The notes beneath the pieces are model-generated. The model worked only from the letters and a program-made list of their open reading frames with translations. It was not told the DNA's origin and did not search any database. From NCBI RefSeq assembly GCF_024198235.1, contig NZ_JAKCFB010000005.1:186001-250000 (forward strand): DNA of 64,000 nt. Direction: 5' to 3'. A program made the position numbers and the translations under genes. Source of the DNA: Myxococcus dinghuensis (GTDB taxonomy: Bacteria > Myxococcota > Myxococcia > Myxococcales > Myxococcaceae). Below are positions 1-8,344 of this stretch, in pieces (within the stretch, counting starts at the first letter, position 1; the number at the start of each line of letters is the position of its first letter).

Positions 1-523
1 TGGTGCCCACCTCCTGCGGCGCGCTCAGCGCAACGCCGCGGGCATACGACTGCTCGTACACCTTGCCGGAGCGCTGGACGCGGACCTTGAACCACTCCGA
101 GAGGAAGTTGACGCAGGTGACGCCGACGCCGTGCAGACCGCCGGAGACCTTGTACGCGCCGTTGCCGAACTTGCTGCCGGCGTGCAGCTCCGTGAGGACG
201 ACCTCCAGGGTGTCCTTGCCCTTGAACTTGGGGTCCGGGTGCGGCCCCACGGGGATGCCGCGGCCGTTGTCATACACGCTCAAGGAACCATCCACGTGGA
301 TGGTGACCTCGATGTCCGTGCAGAAGCCCGCGAGCGCCTCGTCCACCGCGTTGTCGACGACCTCGTAGACGAGCTTGTGGAGCCCGTAGGTCATCGTGTC
401 GCCGATGTACATGCCGGGACGCTTGCGGACGGCCTCGAGGCCCTCCAGCTTGGTGATGCTGTCGGTCCCATAGTCCACGGGCGGCGGAGCAGCCGCGGCG
501 CCGGTAGCGGGGGTCTTTTCCAT
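1..523 (-). CDS. gyrB: DNA gyrase subunit B, N-terminal part (cut by window edge)
   Basis: Type II topoisomerase subunit supplying the ATPase that drives DNA supercoiling in the cytoplasm. Only the first 174 residues are in the window. They show the GHKL ATPase domain: the [10 protein letters not shown] motif near residue 34, [12 protein letters not shown] carrying the Mg-binding Asn, DNGRGIPVG, and the ATP-lid start [13 protein letters not shown]. The ATG at 521-523 gives an Ala/Pro-rich leader of about 18 residues ahead of the conserved core, slightly longer than in E. coli. A purine-rich stretch (AAGGACAG) lies upstream. It is the third member of the usual dnaN-recF-gyrB set and keeps that order and strand here, although far from recF. 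Confidence 0.97.
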   Translation of the reverse strand, partial: MEKTPATGAAAAPPPVDYGTDSITKLEGLEAVRKRPGMYIGDTMTYGLHKLVYEVVDNAVDEALAGFCTDIEVTIHVDGSLSVYDNGRGIPVGPHPDPKFKGKDTLEVVLTELHAGSKFGNGAYKVSGGLHGVGVTCVNFLSEWFKVRVQRSGKVYEQSYARGVALSAPQEVGT

Positions 524-593
524 GTGAAGCTGTCCTTGGGAAAAGGAGCCTTGCAACAAGCCTGTGCCTACCATCTCGGGGCACACTGAACAA

Positions 594-623
594 GATTATC
601 GAGGCCACGCAAGGCTGCGTAAA
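594..623 (-). promoter_or_regulatory. Candidate gyrB promoter
   Basis: On the minus strand a TTTACG box (618-623) is followed after 18 nt by ATAATC (594-599), a reasonable sigma-70 -35/-10 pair in an unusually AT-rich patch. It would start transcription about 60 nt before the gyrB ATG. This rests on pattern matching only. Confidence 0.4.
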
Positions 624-639
624 TATTCGTGAAAATCGT

Positions 640-678
640 TGCGCCGCCCCCTCGGCGGGCGCTGCCCGGAAACCGGGC
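640..678 (-). terminator. Hairpin after the PH-like membrane protein gene
   Basis: Immediately after the stop codon at 680 lies a perfect GCCCGG-aaa-CCGGGC hairpin (664-678). A second imperfect GC-rich hairpin follows, and then a short T-run (ATTTTC) on the minus strand. It is placed to end the upstream transcript before gyrB. Confidence 0.4.
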
Positions 679-679
679 G

Positions 680-1138
680 TCAGGCGTCGAATCGCGACGG
701 CGGAAGGCGGTCCTCCAGCGCCGCGATCAGCTCTTCGAAAACAGCCTTGCGGGCGAAGAGATGCCGGGTGACGAGCACGCGGCCCTCTTCCTTCAGGAAC
801 AGACCGAGCACGTCTCCCCTCCGGCCGAGCCGGCGCACGGAATCAATCTGGCCCCAGTGCAGGTCCAGCTCGCGGGCGCTGAAGGGACGGGCCACGCGCA
901 CGCCGCGCGTGTCGAGCGTCACGCCCCACCCCGAGCGGGGCCGCAGCCGGTGGAAGGCGAGCAGGAAGGCCAGCATCAACCCCAACGAGACGCCGGCGCG
1001 GGCCATGGCGAGGGTGCCGCCGCCGGAGCGCGCGTCCGCGAGGGCCCAGGCCGTCAGGACCGCCAGGACGCACGCGCCCAGGAACAGGCCGATGCGGGTG
1101 GCACGGGGGTCGAAGGCGTAGAAGCGGGGGCTGCTCAT
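680..1138 (-). CDS. Small membrane protein with PH-like domain
   Basis: A 152-residue protein of unknown role. Two hydrophobic segments (about residues 13-34 and 45-62) form a hairpin in the membrane. The remainder, with GWGVTLDTRGVRVARPF, LHWGQIDSVRRL and a C-terminal amphipathic helix, resembles the bacterial PH-like domain seen in many small two-TM proteins. No catalytic motif is visible. It lies upstream of gyrB on the same strand but is separated by 156 bp containing a hairpin and a promoter candidate, so it is probably not in one operon with it. The PH-like assignment is by pattern, not by search. Confidence 0.75.
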   Translation of the reverse strand: MSSPRFYAFDPRATRIGLFLGACVLAVLTAWALADARSGGGTLAMARAGVSLGLMLAFLLAFHRLRPRSGWGVTLDTRGVRVARPFSARELDLHWGQIDSVRRLGRRGDVLGLFLKEEGRVLVTRHLFARKAVFEELIAALEDRLPPSRFDA

Positions 1139-1237
1139 GTGTGCGGACGCACCCTAGCCGTCCTGGAGGACGAGCGCGCGGTTTTGCTCGGGGGCTGTTC
1201 GAAGCCCGGCGCGCCCGCCCTACGCTGGGCGCGCCCC

Positions 1238-1990
1238 ATGACCGATGCCGAACTGAACCAGCGCCTGCTCACCAACGTCATCGCCTTCAAGCACCTGCAG
1301 CGGGAGCGGGGGCTGCTGACGCACTGGGGGCGTCCGGGACTGGACGCCTTCGCCCTGCCCGGCCACCCCGCCGAGGCGCACTTCCAGCAGGCCTACTTCG
1401 CGGACGCGGGCGCGCTGGAGGCGGGCCTGCCCGCGCTGGCGGACTTCTACCAAAGCCAGGGCGTCACCGCCTGGCGCGTCGCGGTGACGCCGGGCCAGGA
1501 GGCCGGGGCCCCGGTGCTGGAGGCCGCGGGCTACCGCCCCGACAACCGTCTCCCCGGCATGGGGCTGGCCCTGGCGGACGTGCCCGACGCCCCGCCCCGC
1601 CTCGCGCTGGACACGCCGGACACCCAGGACGTGCTGGTGGACCTGAACATCCGCGTGTGGGGGAAGTGGGACGACATCCTCACCGTGTGGAAGCGCCCGC
1701 CTCGCCTGCCCGTGCACACGTTGGTGGCGCGCGAGCAGGGGGTCCCCCTCGCCTGCGGCTTCTCGCTCGACGTGGACGACACCGCGGGCGTGTACATGGT
1801 CGTCACCGCGCCGGAGGGGCGGGGACGGGGGCTCGCCTCGGAGGTGATGAAGGGGCTGCTCTGCGGCGCCCGCGCGCGGGGCATGGCGGCGTCCGTCCTC
1901 CAGGCCACCGAGGAGGGCCGCGGCGTGTACCGGCGCCTGGGCTACCGCGAGCTGGGCGACCTGGAGAACTGGGTGTTCCGCGTGCCGTGA
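1238..1990 (+). CDS. GNAT family N-acetyltransferase
   Basis: Predicted acetyl-CoA-dependent N-acyltransferase of 250 residues. The second half holds the GNAT core: the beta strand GVYMVVTAPEGRGRGLASEVM with the RGRGLA pyrophosphate-binding loop, then the C-terminal YRRLGYRELGD segment. The first half looks like a degenerate second GNAT lobe with GYRPDNRLPGMGL. The ATG at 1238 was chosen because the longer upstream frame has no protein-like sequence and runs antisense to the neighbouring membrane protein gene. The substrate cannot be deduced. The gene is single and convergent with the HTH-EIIA gene. Confidence 0.85.
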   Translation: MTDAELNQRLLTNVIAFKHLQRERGLLTHWGRPGLDAFALPGHPAEAHFQQAYFADAGALEAGLPALADFYQSQGVTAWRVAVTPGQEAGAPVLEAAGYRPDNRLPGMGLALADVPDAPPRLALDTPDTQDVLVDLNIRVWGKWDDILTVWKRPPRLPVHTLVAREQGVPLACGFSLDVDDTAGVYMVVTAPEGRGRGLASEVMKGLLCGARARGMAASVLQATEEGRGVYRRLGYRELGDLENWVFRVP

Positions 1991-2014
1991 GGGGGCCGGC
2001 CGCGGGCCCGGTCG

Positions 2015-2833
2015 TCAGCGCAGGGCCTCCAGCTCCTCGAGGAGGGCCAGCACCTGGGAGGGCTGCCGCGCGTCGGCGAGCCGCTCCGACAGGCCTCGCG
2101 ACGCGAGCCGGGCCACGTGCGCCATGCGCACCAGCCGGGCGCGGCCACGCTCGCCGTCCACCGCCGCCACGACGAGGCGCAGGGGCTGGTCGTCCGGCGT
2201 CTCCACCTTCAGCCCTCGCGCCAGCGTCACCAGCGCCGCCACGGGCTCCGTGCCCGGCAGCGAGGCGTGGAGCACCGCCACCCCGCCCCCCACGGTGCAC
2301 GAGGACTCGTCGGCGCACTGGCGCAGGGCCTTCGCCAGGGCCTTCGCGTCGGCCCCCGGCACGGCCTCCGCCAGCCTGCCCGCCACGACGTCCAGCAGGT
2401 CCGCCCGGTCCTCGTGGGAGAGCTGGAGCACGATGCGCTCCGGGGACAGGAGCGGCGCCAGCGCCGGCACCGCCGCGTCGACCGGCTCCCCGCGCGTGGG
2501 GAACTCCGCGTCGAGGAAGTCCCGCACCCGGGCCAGTTGCACACCGGAGAGCCTGCGACGCGCCATCTCCAGGAGCAGCGTGCTCGCGCCCGGTACGGCC
2601 TCCACGTAGTCCGCCACGTAGGGGTTCACCCGGTTGGCCACGTCCATCAACAGCGCGGGGGGGACGTCCAGCTCGCGGGCGATGGCCGCCAGCCGCTCCG
2701 CCGTGGGGGGCGCGTCCACGCCGTGCTCCACGCGGCTCAGGTACGCGCTCGACACGCCGATGCGCCGGGCCATGTCCCTCAGGGACACGCCCGCGTCCAC
2801 CCGCAGCAACCTCAGGGTCGCGCCCAGGTGCAT
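2015..2833 (-). CDS. XRE-type HTH / PTS EIIA fusion regulator
   Basis: A 272-residue fusion. Residues about 5-60 form an XRE helix-turn-helix (LRLLRVDAGVSLRDMARRIG, then SSAYLSRVEHG). Residues about 125-270 look like a PTS EIIA type-2 (nitrogen PTS, PtsN-like) domain, with LLSPERIVLQL and GGGVAVLHASLPG, whose His matches the phosphorylatable position. The ATG at 2831-2833 lies 5 nt after the antiporter stop, so the two genes are almost certainly co-transcribed. PtsN-type EIIA proteins are known to control K+ transport, so a role regulating or sensing for the antiporter is a reasonable inference. A longer in-frame start at 2995 would lie inside the antiporter gene and is rejected. Confidence 0.82.
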   Translation of the reverse strand: MHLGATLRLLRVDAGVSLRDMARRIGVSSAYLSRVEHGVDAPPTAERLAAIARELDVPPALLMDVANRVNPYVADYVEAVPGASTLLLEMARRRLSGVQLARVRDFLDAEFPTRGEPVDAAVPALAPLLSPERIVLQLSHEDRADLLDVVAGRLAEAVPGADAKALAKALRQCADESSCTVGGGVAVLHASLPGTEPVAALVTLARGLKVETPDDQPLRLVVAAVDGERGRARLVRMAHVARLASRGLSERLADARQPSQVLALLEELEALR

Positions 2834-2838
2834 GACGT

Positions 2839-5004
2839 TCAGCTCCTCGAGGAGGCCGCCACCGGGGCCACCGGCTCCGCCTCCACCACGGCCTCCACCA
2901 CCGGCTCGGGCTCGCGGACCACCAGGAGCGAGCCCGGCGCGTCCCGGACGATGCGCTCGCGCTGGATGCCGAAGAGCCGGTCCTCCAGGCCCCACTCGAC
3001 GCCCACGCCCACCACCACCAGGTCGTAGCCGCCCTCGCGCGCCTCCTGCAGCGCGGCGTCCTCGGGCGACTCGTGGCGCACCACCTTCAGGCGCACGCCC
3101 ACGCCCTCGGTGGCGGGGAACAGCTCCTCCACCTGCGCGCGCGCGCCCTGGCTGTCGCGCGAGGTGACGTGCAGCACGGTGACCTCCGCGCCCGAGTGCT
3201 TCTTCAGCCGCCGCGCCAGCTTGAGCGCCGCCCGGTCGTGCCGGCTGCCGATGAAGGGCACCAGCACCCGCCTCACGTCCGACAGGCCGCGGTCCACCAG
3301 CACCGCCACCGTCGAGGACGCCGCCTCCATCACCTCGTGCACCGTGCCGCCCAGCACCGTCTGGCTGAACAGCGGCTTGTGCCAGCCCAGCAGCACCAGG
3401 TCCGCGTGCTTGGCCTGCGCCGTGCGGCAGATGTCCTGCGCGGGCTCACCCGACACGAAGGACAGCGGACGCACCGCCAGGCCCAGGTTCTTCGCCCGGC
3501 CCAGCAGCGGCGCCAGGGCGCTCTCGCCGACGTCGCGCTCGCCCTCCAGCAGCGCGTCCTGGGAGGGCTCCGGCTCGCGGCGCAGCGACACCCGCTCCGG
3601 GGACACCAGGTGCAGCGCGTGGAGCTGGGCGTCCTCTCCCTCCGACAGCGCCTTGGCCAGGTGGGCCATGCCGGGGCCCGCCTGCTGGTGCGACACGCAC
3701 ATCAGCACCGTGTAGGGCGCCGCGCCTCCCGCGACCGGCGCGGGGGCGTCCAGCGGCACCAGCCGGTCCTTGGCGATCTCCTCCGTGGGGTAGATGAGGC
3801 GCAGCAGCGGCGTGGTCATGAACGTCGTCACCAGCGCCATCAACACCATCATCGTGAACAGCGTGGGCGAGATGACGCCCAGGTCCAGGCCCAGGTTGAG
3901 GACGATGAGCTCCATCAGCCCGCGCGTGTTCATCAGCACGCCGATGGCGCCCGCCTCGCGCCAGCGCAGGCCCGTCATCCGCGCCGCCACCGCGCTGCCG
4001 CCGAACTTGCCCACGCAGGCCAGCAGGATGATGACCCCACACGTCACCCACGACTCGGGCGTGTTGAGCAGGCCCACCTGCGTGCGCAGGCCGCTGAAGG
4101 CGAAGAAGATGGGCAGCAGCAACACCACCGCCACGTCCTCCAGCTTCTCCACCAGCGCCGCCGCCAGCCCGCCCTCCTTGGGGATGACCGCGCCGAAGAG
4201 GAACGCGCCGAACAGCGCGTGGATGCCGATGAGCTCCGTCGCCCAGGCGGACGCCATCAGGAGCAGCAGCGTGCCGGCCACCACGTTCTGGGTGAGGCCC
4301 TCGCGGCTGGCCACCCGGGCGCCCAGGCGCGCCAGGAACGGGCGCACCGCCAGGAGCATGAAGGCGATGTAGCCCATGGCGAACACCGTGGTGAGCGCCG
4401 CGTGCGCCAGGTCCGACGCGCGCACGATGGACACCACGAAGGCCAGCAGGCACCACGCCGTGACGTCATCCACCGCCGCGCAGGTGATGGCGATGGCCCC
4501 CAGGCGCGACTGCAACAGCCCCCGCTCCGTGAGGATGCGCGCCAGCACCGGGAAGGCGGTGATGCTCATCGACACGCCCATGAAGAGCACGAACGACGAG
4601 AACGGCACCGTCGGGCTCGACAGGCTCTTGTAGAGCCACAGCGCGCCCGCGACGGCGCCCAGCGCGAAGGGGACGACGATGCTCGTGTGGCTGATGGCCA
4701 CCGACGCGTGCCCGCGACCCTTGAGCATCTTCGGGTCCAGCTCCAGGCCGATCAGGAACATGAACAGCACCAGGCCCACCTGGCTGAGCATCTTCAGCAC
4801 GGGCAGCGAGCTGCTGGGGAACAGCGCGTTCATCACGTCCGGGGCCAGCCAGCCGAGCAGCGAGGGCCCCAGGACGATGCCCGCGACCACCTCCGCGATG
4901 ACCAGCGGCTGCCCCAGCCAACGCGTACCGCGCCCTATGAGCCGGGACACGCCGATGATGACCATGAGCTGCATGAGCAGCAGCGTGAGCTCGTTGGCGT
5001 GCAT
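2839..5004 (-). CDS. CPA2 cation/proton antiporter with two universal-stress-protein domains
   Basis: Inner-membrane monovalent cation:H+ antiporter of the KefB/Na+-H+ exchanger superfamily, 721 residues. Residues about 5-415 hold 12-13 hydrophobic segments, including GIVLGPSLLGW, LFMFLIGLELDP and the ion-site region ITCAAVDDVTAW with its paired Asp residues. The C-terminal half has no TrkA-N domain. It carries two UspA-like domains instead (about 430-570 and 575-700, the latter starting VRRVLVPFIGS), a known architecture. The start at 5004 has GGAGG about 6 nt upstream; the longer frame to 5052 has no ribosome site. The HTH-EIIA gene follows after 5 nt. Confidence 0.93.
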   Translation of the reverse strand: MHANELTLLLMQLMVIIGVSRLIGRGTRWLGQPLVIAEVVAGIVLGPSLLGWLAPDVMNALFPSSSLPVLKMLSQVGLVLFMFLIGLELDPKMLKGRGHASVAISHTSIVVPFALGAVAGALWLYKSLSSPTVPFSSFVLFMGVSMSITAFPVLARILTERGLLQSRLGAIAITCAAVDDVTAWCLLAFVVSIVRASDLAHAALTTVFAMGYIAFMLLAVRPFLARLGARVASREGLTQNVVAGTLLLLMASAWATELIGIHALFGAFLFGAVIPKEGGLAAALVEKLEDVAVVLLLPIFFAFSGLRTQVGLLNTPESWVTCGVIILLACVGKFGGSAVAARMTGLRWREAGAIGVLMNTRGLMELIVLNLGLDLGVISPTLFTMMVLMALVTTFMTTPLLRLIYPTEEIAKDRLVPLDAPAPVAGGAAPYTVLMCVSHQQAGPGMAHLAKALSEGEDAQLHALHLVSPERVSLRREPEPSQDALLEGERDVGESALAPLLGRAKNLGLAVRPLSFVSGEPAQDICRTAQAKHADLVLLGWHKPLFSQTVLGGTVHEVMEAASSTVAVLVDRGLSDVRRVLVPFIGSRHDRAALKLARRLKKHSGAEVTVLHVTSRDSQGARAQVEELFPATEGVGVRLKVVRHESPEDAALQEAREGGYDLVVVGVGVEWGLEDRLFGIQRERIVRDAPGSLLVVREPEPVVEAVVEAEPVAPVAASSRS

Positions 5005-5137
5005 CCATCCCTCCGTCGAAGACGTGCGTGTTAAGTGGGCACTTACCAGCACCTCTCGCGGAGCGTCAAACCTCGATTGCGCCCGCCTGCTTCCGCGCGC
5101 GCGGGCATGTCGGAGAGCAGGCAGACACCGTGAACGC

Positions 5138-5506
5138 TCAGGCCGCGCGGTGGCGGTTCACGGCGTCCAGCAGCGTGTCCACGTCGACGGGCTTGCGCAG
5201 GTGTCCACACGCGCCGATTTCATCCGCCACCTGGCGCGCGTTGGCGGACGCGGAGAAGACGAGCACGGGGATGTCGCGCCACGCGGGCACCTGGCGCATG
5301 GCGCGCGCGAAGCCCGCGCCGTCGAGCACGGGCATCATCATGTCCAACAGGACGAGGGTGGGCCGCGTCGCCGCGCCACCGAGGACCTCCAGCGCGTGGC
5401 TGCCGTTGTGGGCCCCCATCACCTCGTAGCCCGCGTCCCGCAGCACTTCCTCCAGCGCCTCGCGCAGGTCCGCGTCGTCGTCCACCACCAGCAACGGCCC
5501 ACTCAC
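5138..5506 (-). CDS. Stand-alone response-regulator receiver protein
   Basis: A 122-residue single REC domain with no output domain. The acidic pocket is complete (DDD at 9-11), the phospho-acceptor is Asp55 (LVLLDMMMP), the switch Ser is Ser85 (VFSAS) and the conserved Lys is Lys105 (RKP). Proteins of this form act as CheY-like messengers or as phosphorelay intermediates. No kinase is adjacent, so the partner is unknown. The start overlaps no neighbour. Confidence 0.92.
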   Translation of the reverse strand: MSGPLLVVDDDADLREALEEVLRDAGYEVMGAHNGSHALEVLGGAATRPTLVLLDMMMPVLDGAGFARAMRQVPAWRDIPVLVFSASANARQVADEIGACGHLRKPVDVDTLLDAVNRHRAA

Positions 5507-6059
5507 TCACTCGCCTCCTTCGTCTCGCCGCCACCCCGTGCGCGCGGCCCGCGTGGGCGCGCGCCCGTGTCGGGAAGAGCCTAGCGCGTGGACCCGACGG
5601 ATGGGGCGTCCCACGCGAGCAGAAGGGGGCTGTCCCCGCTCCGTCCGGCCCCACCGGAATCCAGGTGTTGAGCATCCGCCAATATCCAGCGCGGGCGCCG
5701 GTTGCATCCTCGGATTCCATGAAACGGGTTCCATGGAACAGCCCGGGCAGGCACGGGGCCGGGCGCTCCGACTCCCGACCGGGCGCGCGCCGACACGCCC
5801 TCGTGACACGCGGACGGCGACGGGGCCGCTCCCATGGACTGGAATCCGTGCCAGTCCCTTGGAGGCGTCGTCACGCGGACGGCCTCCGACCCCGGAGACC
5901 TAAGGGTCCCGGGCACCGCGCGCCGCGACTGTCCTCGGGACGAAGCGCGCCCTCGGGTCGCACGGCGCCGTCACCCGGCTTCACGTACAGCGTGCGGTGC
6001 CGGCGAGTCATCCATGGGGGACGCCGGCGCCTCTCCATCCGCCCCTCGGACGACGCACC
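5507..6059. other. Divergent intergenic region with palindromes
   Basis: About 550 bp between the receiver gene and the ferritin-like pair. No protein-like frame is convincing. It contains a perfect 12-bp palindrome GTTCCATGGAAC (5729-5740 area) and an inverted repeat GGACTGG (5836-5842) / CCAGTCC (5851-5857) with an 8-nt spacer, either of which could be a regulator site. Both divergent genes must draw their promoters from here. Confidence 0.5.
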
Positions 6060-6752
6060 ATGACCGACGATTCCTCTCGCCGCGACGCGCTCCGGAGCCT
6101 CTCCGCCGCCGCGGGCCTCGTGCTCCCGACCGGGCGCCTGTCGCCCAAGCTCCCGCGCGGCGCCCCCGACGACCGCGCGGTGCTGCGCGCGCTGCTCACC
6201 ACCGAGCGCGACACCCTCAAGACGTACGACGTCGTCCTCGCCGCCATCGACGCGGTCTCCAGCACCGACCCCCTCTTCCTCTTCCAGGGCGTGCTCAAGG
6301 CCACGGCCCTCCACTTCCGCGACCACCACCGCGAGCACGCCACCCTGGTGGTCCGCTACCTCACCCAGCAGGGCGGCACCGACGACGTGGGCGAGGGACA
6401 GGCCCACATCCCCGCGGGCTTCGTCCCCTCGCTCCAGAACGTCATCGACCTGGCGACCAACGCGGAGAAGGACGCCGCGCTCGCCCATGGCGAGGCCCAG
6501 AAGACGCTGACCGAGGGAGGCAACGCGGGGCTCGCCTCCGCCATCAGCGCCACCGAGTCCCAGCACTTCGTCCTGCTCGACCTGGTCGCCCGGGGCTTCG
6601 TGCTCCCTCCCGCCGCCACCGCCCACCAGCCCGCGGACGCGCTCGCCGCCTCCACCGCCCGGCTCGTGCCCCGCGCCTTCGTCGTCACCCAGGGCGACTC
6701 GCCCGGCCTCGAGGACGAGCGCGACCTGCCCTTCCACGACGTGAGCCGGTGA
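6060..6752 (+). CDS. Exported ferritin-like domain protein (first of pair)
   Basis: A 230-residue protein with an N-terminal SRRDALRSLSAAAGLVLP segment resembling a twin-arginine signal. The remainder is helical and fits the ferritin-like PF13668 type: acidic/His helices such as LLTTERDTLKTYDVVL, ALHFRDHHREHATLV and ATESQHFVLLDLVARG, where ExxH pairs could bind a diiron centre. It is followed after 13 nt by a second member of the same family, so the pair is probably an operon. Activity (iron storage, oxidation or stress protection) cannot be read from sequence. Confidence 0.75.
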   Translation: MTDDSSRRDALRSLSAAAGLVLPTGRLSPKLPRGAPDDRAVLRALLTTERDTLKTYDVVLAAIDAVSSTDPLFLFQGVLKATALHFRDHHREHATLVVRYLTQQGGTDDVGEGQAHIPAGFVPSLQNVIDLATNAEKDAALAHGEAQKTLTEGGNAGLASAISATESQHFVLLDLVARGFVLPPAATAHQPADALAASTARLVPRAFVVTQGDSPGLEDERDLPFHDVSR

Positions 6753-6765
6753 GGGGGATTCCACC

Positions 6766-7467
6766 ATGAAGACACCGAACCGCCGTCAGCTCCTGCTGGG
6801 CCTGTCCACCCTGGCCGCCTCGTCCGCGCTCACCGCGTGCGGCGACGGCTCGCTCCGAGACCCCGACCGCCCCTTCAACAACGCCCTCGACCTCGCGCGC
6901 GAGGCCAGCATCCTCAACACGCTGCTCGCGCTCGCGCTGGAGGCCGTCGACGGCTACACCCAGGGCCTCGAGTCCCTGGCCCGCCTGCGCGACGACCCCA
7001 CCCGCGCGAGCGAGGAGCGGGACGCCGCCGGCCTCGCGCACGACGTGGCCACCGCGTTCCAGCGGCACCACGCCGACCACGCCGAGCTGCTGACGAAGGT
7101 GGTGCGGGCGCTGGGCAGCACGCCCCTGCGCGCGGAGGACGCGCGCTTCAAGTCCCCCTCCGGGTTCTCCCCCTCCGTCGGAAACCTCCTGAAGCTGGGC
7201 GCCAACGAGGAGCGCCGCGCCGCCATCGGCTTCAACGTCGTGGTCCAGGGGCTGGCGCGCGCGGAGCACCGCTTCATCGCCGCCTCCATCGAAGGCAACC
7301 TGGCCCAGCACTACGTGGTGCTCGAGGCCCTCGTCGGGGCGCTCGTCGCCCCCACGCCCGGGTTCGACCCCGCGACGGCCGTCACCCAGGCCTACGTGGC
7401 CTCCACCGCCGACGTCGGCGGCGGCCCGGGGCTCCAGGAGCTGCCCGACCTGGCCGTCGACGACTGA
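6766..7467 (+). CDS. Tat-exported ferritin-like lipoprotein (second of pair)
   Basis: A 233-residue protein. The N-terminus has NRRQLLLGLSTLAASSALTAC, combining a twin-arginine motif with a lipobox (LTAC), so export and lipid anchoring are likely. Helices carry ferritin-like ExxH features (FQRHHADHAELLTKV, RAEHRFIAASIEG). It is paralogous in layout to the gene just upstream (13-nt gap). The two may form a hetero-oligomer; that is inference. Confidence 0.75.
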   Translation: MKTPNRRQLLLGLSTLAASSALTACGDGSLRDPDRPFNNALDLAREASILNTLLALALEAVDGYTQGLESLARLRDDPTRASEERDAAGLAHDVATAFQRHHADHAELLTKVVRALGSTPLRAEDARFKSPSGFSPSVGNLLKLGANEERRAAIGFNVVVQGLARAEHRFIAASIEGNLAQHYVVLEALVGALVAPTPGFDPATAVTQAYVASTADVGGGPGLQELPDLAVDD

Positions 7468-7496
7468 CCGCCCGCGCGGGACACGGGCCTTGCGCC

Positions 7497-8120
7497 CTAC
7501 GCGAGCGCCTGCTGCGTCCAGGTCACGTCGAACTCGCTGTCCAGCATGGCCACCTGGCGCCCCCGCACGCGCACGTCGCGCGCGCCCACGGACTCCAGCG
7601 CGCACGCCAGCACACCCTCGTGGTACGCCACCGGCATGAAGTCGCGGCGCATGACGAAGCGCGCGCTCGACTCCGCCGTCCACAGCGGGTAGCGCTCGCC
7701 GTAGCTCACCGCCACCCGGTACGCCTCGCCCAGCGACTCCAGCAGCCGGCGCGGACTGCCCGCCGCGTCCCGCACCAGCTCCTGGCCGAACTGCGACCCC
7801 ATGAAGTCCTCGGAGGCCTGCTCGCCCATGCGCCGCAGCACCCGGTCGAAGCCGTTGAGCTGCGGGCTGAGCAGCCGCGCCGCCGTGGACATCATCCGCA
7901 GGTAGCGCGCCACCGGGTACATGTGGAACGGGTGGATCTCCCACATCCCCGCCACGCCCTGGCACCGCGCCACGGAGCCCTGGCCACCCAGGCTCGACAC
8001 CACGCTCAGCGCGCCCTGGAAGAACATGCCCCGGGCCTGGTCGTCGTTCGTCGCGGCGAGCCGACGCTGCTCCAGCTCCCACGCCGCGCCGCCGCAGCTC
8101 GATTCCGTGCCCATGTGCAT
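7497..8120 (-). CDS. TIGR02265/DUF2378-type myxobacterial family protein
   Basis: About 207 residues. The middle (YPVARYLRMMSTAARLLSP, FDRVLRRMGEQASEDFMGS) and the C-terminal strand ending in SEFDVTW fit the paralogous TIGR02265 family found mainly in Myxococcales, whose function is not known. The start is uncertain: ATG at 8120 has GGGAG about 6 nt upstream, with in-frame alternatives at 8144, 8126 and 8114. A second member of the family lies at 38489-39088. Confidence 0.72.
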   Translation of the reverse strand: MHMGTESSCGGAAWELEQRRLAATNDDQARGMFFQGALSVVSSLGGQGSVARCQGVAGMWEIHPFHMYPVARYLRMMSTAARLLSPQLNGFDRVLRRMGEQASEDFMGSQFGQELVRDAAGSPRRLLESLGEAYRVAVSYGERYPLWTAESSARFVMRRDFMPVAYHEGVLACALESVGARDVRVRGRQVAMLDSEFDVTWTQQALA

Positions 8121-8280
8121 GACCATCTCCCGGGGAGGCTTCAACGCTCGCTCACACGGGGGGACATGCCCGGCATTCGGAACTCAGTTACAGGAATCGC
8201 CGGAATCCCCCCACTTCCTGGATAGCAACCCTCTCATATTTTTTCACTCCTGTCGAATGATTCCTGGCGACCCTGGGGTT

Positions 8281-8314
8281 CCAAGAGGTTTCGTGCAGCA
8301 CACGAACCCCTTGG
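8281..8314 (-). terminator. Stem-loop downstream of the aminotransferase gene
   Basis: CCAAGAGGTTTCGTG (8281-8295) pairs with CACGAACCCCTTGG (8301-8314) over about 14 bp, with one mismatch, one bulge and a 5-nt loop. It lies 30 nt after the aminotransferase stop on the minus strand. No T-run follows, so it could be a Rho-assisted terminator, an RNA stabiliser or a protein site. Confidence 0.4.
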
Positions 8315-8344
8315 ATTCCGGGCGGAAATGGGTGCCGATCGACA

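Noticed and set aside
3073..5034. Very long open frame on the plus strand opposite the antiporter
   Set aside because: It is His/Arg/Gln-rich noise typical of GC-rich antisense frames; the minus strand encodes a clear 12-TM antiporter over the same bases.
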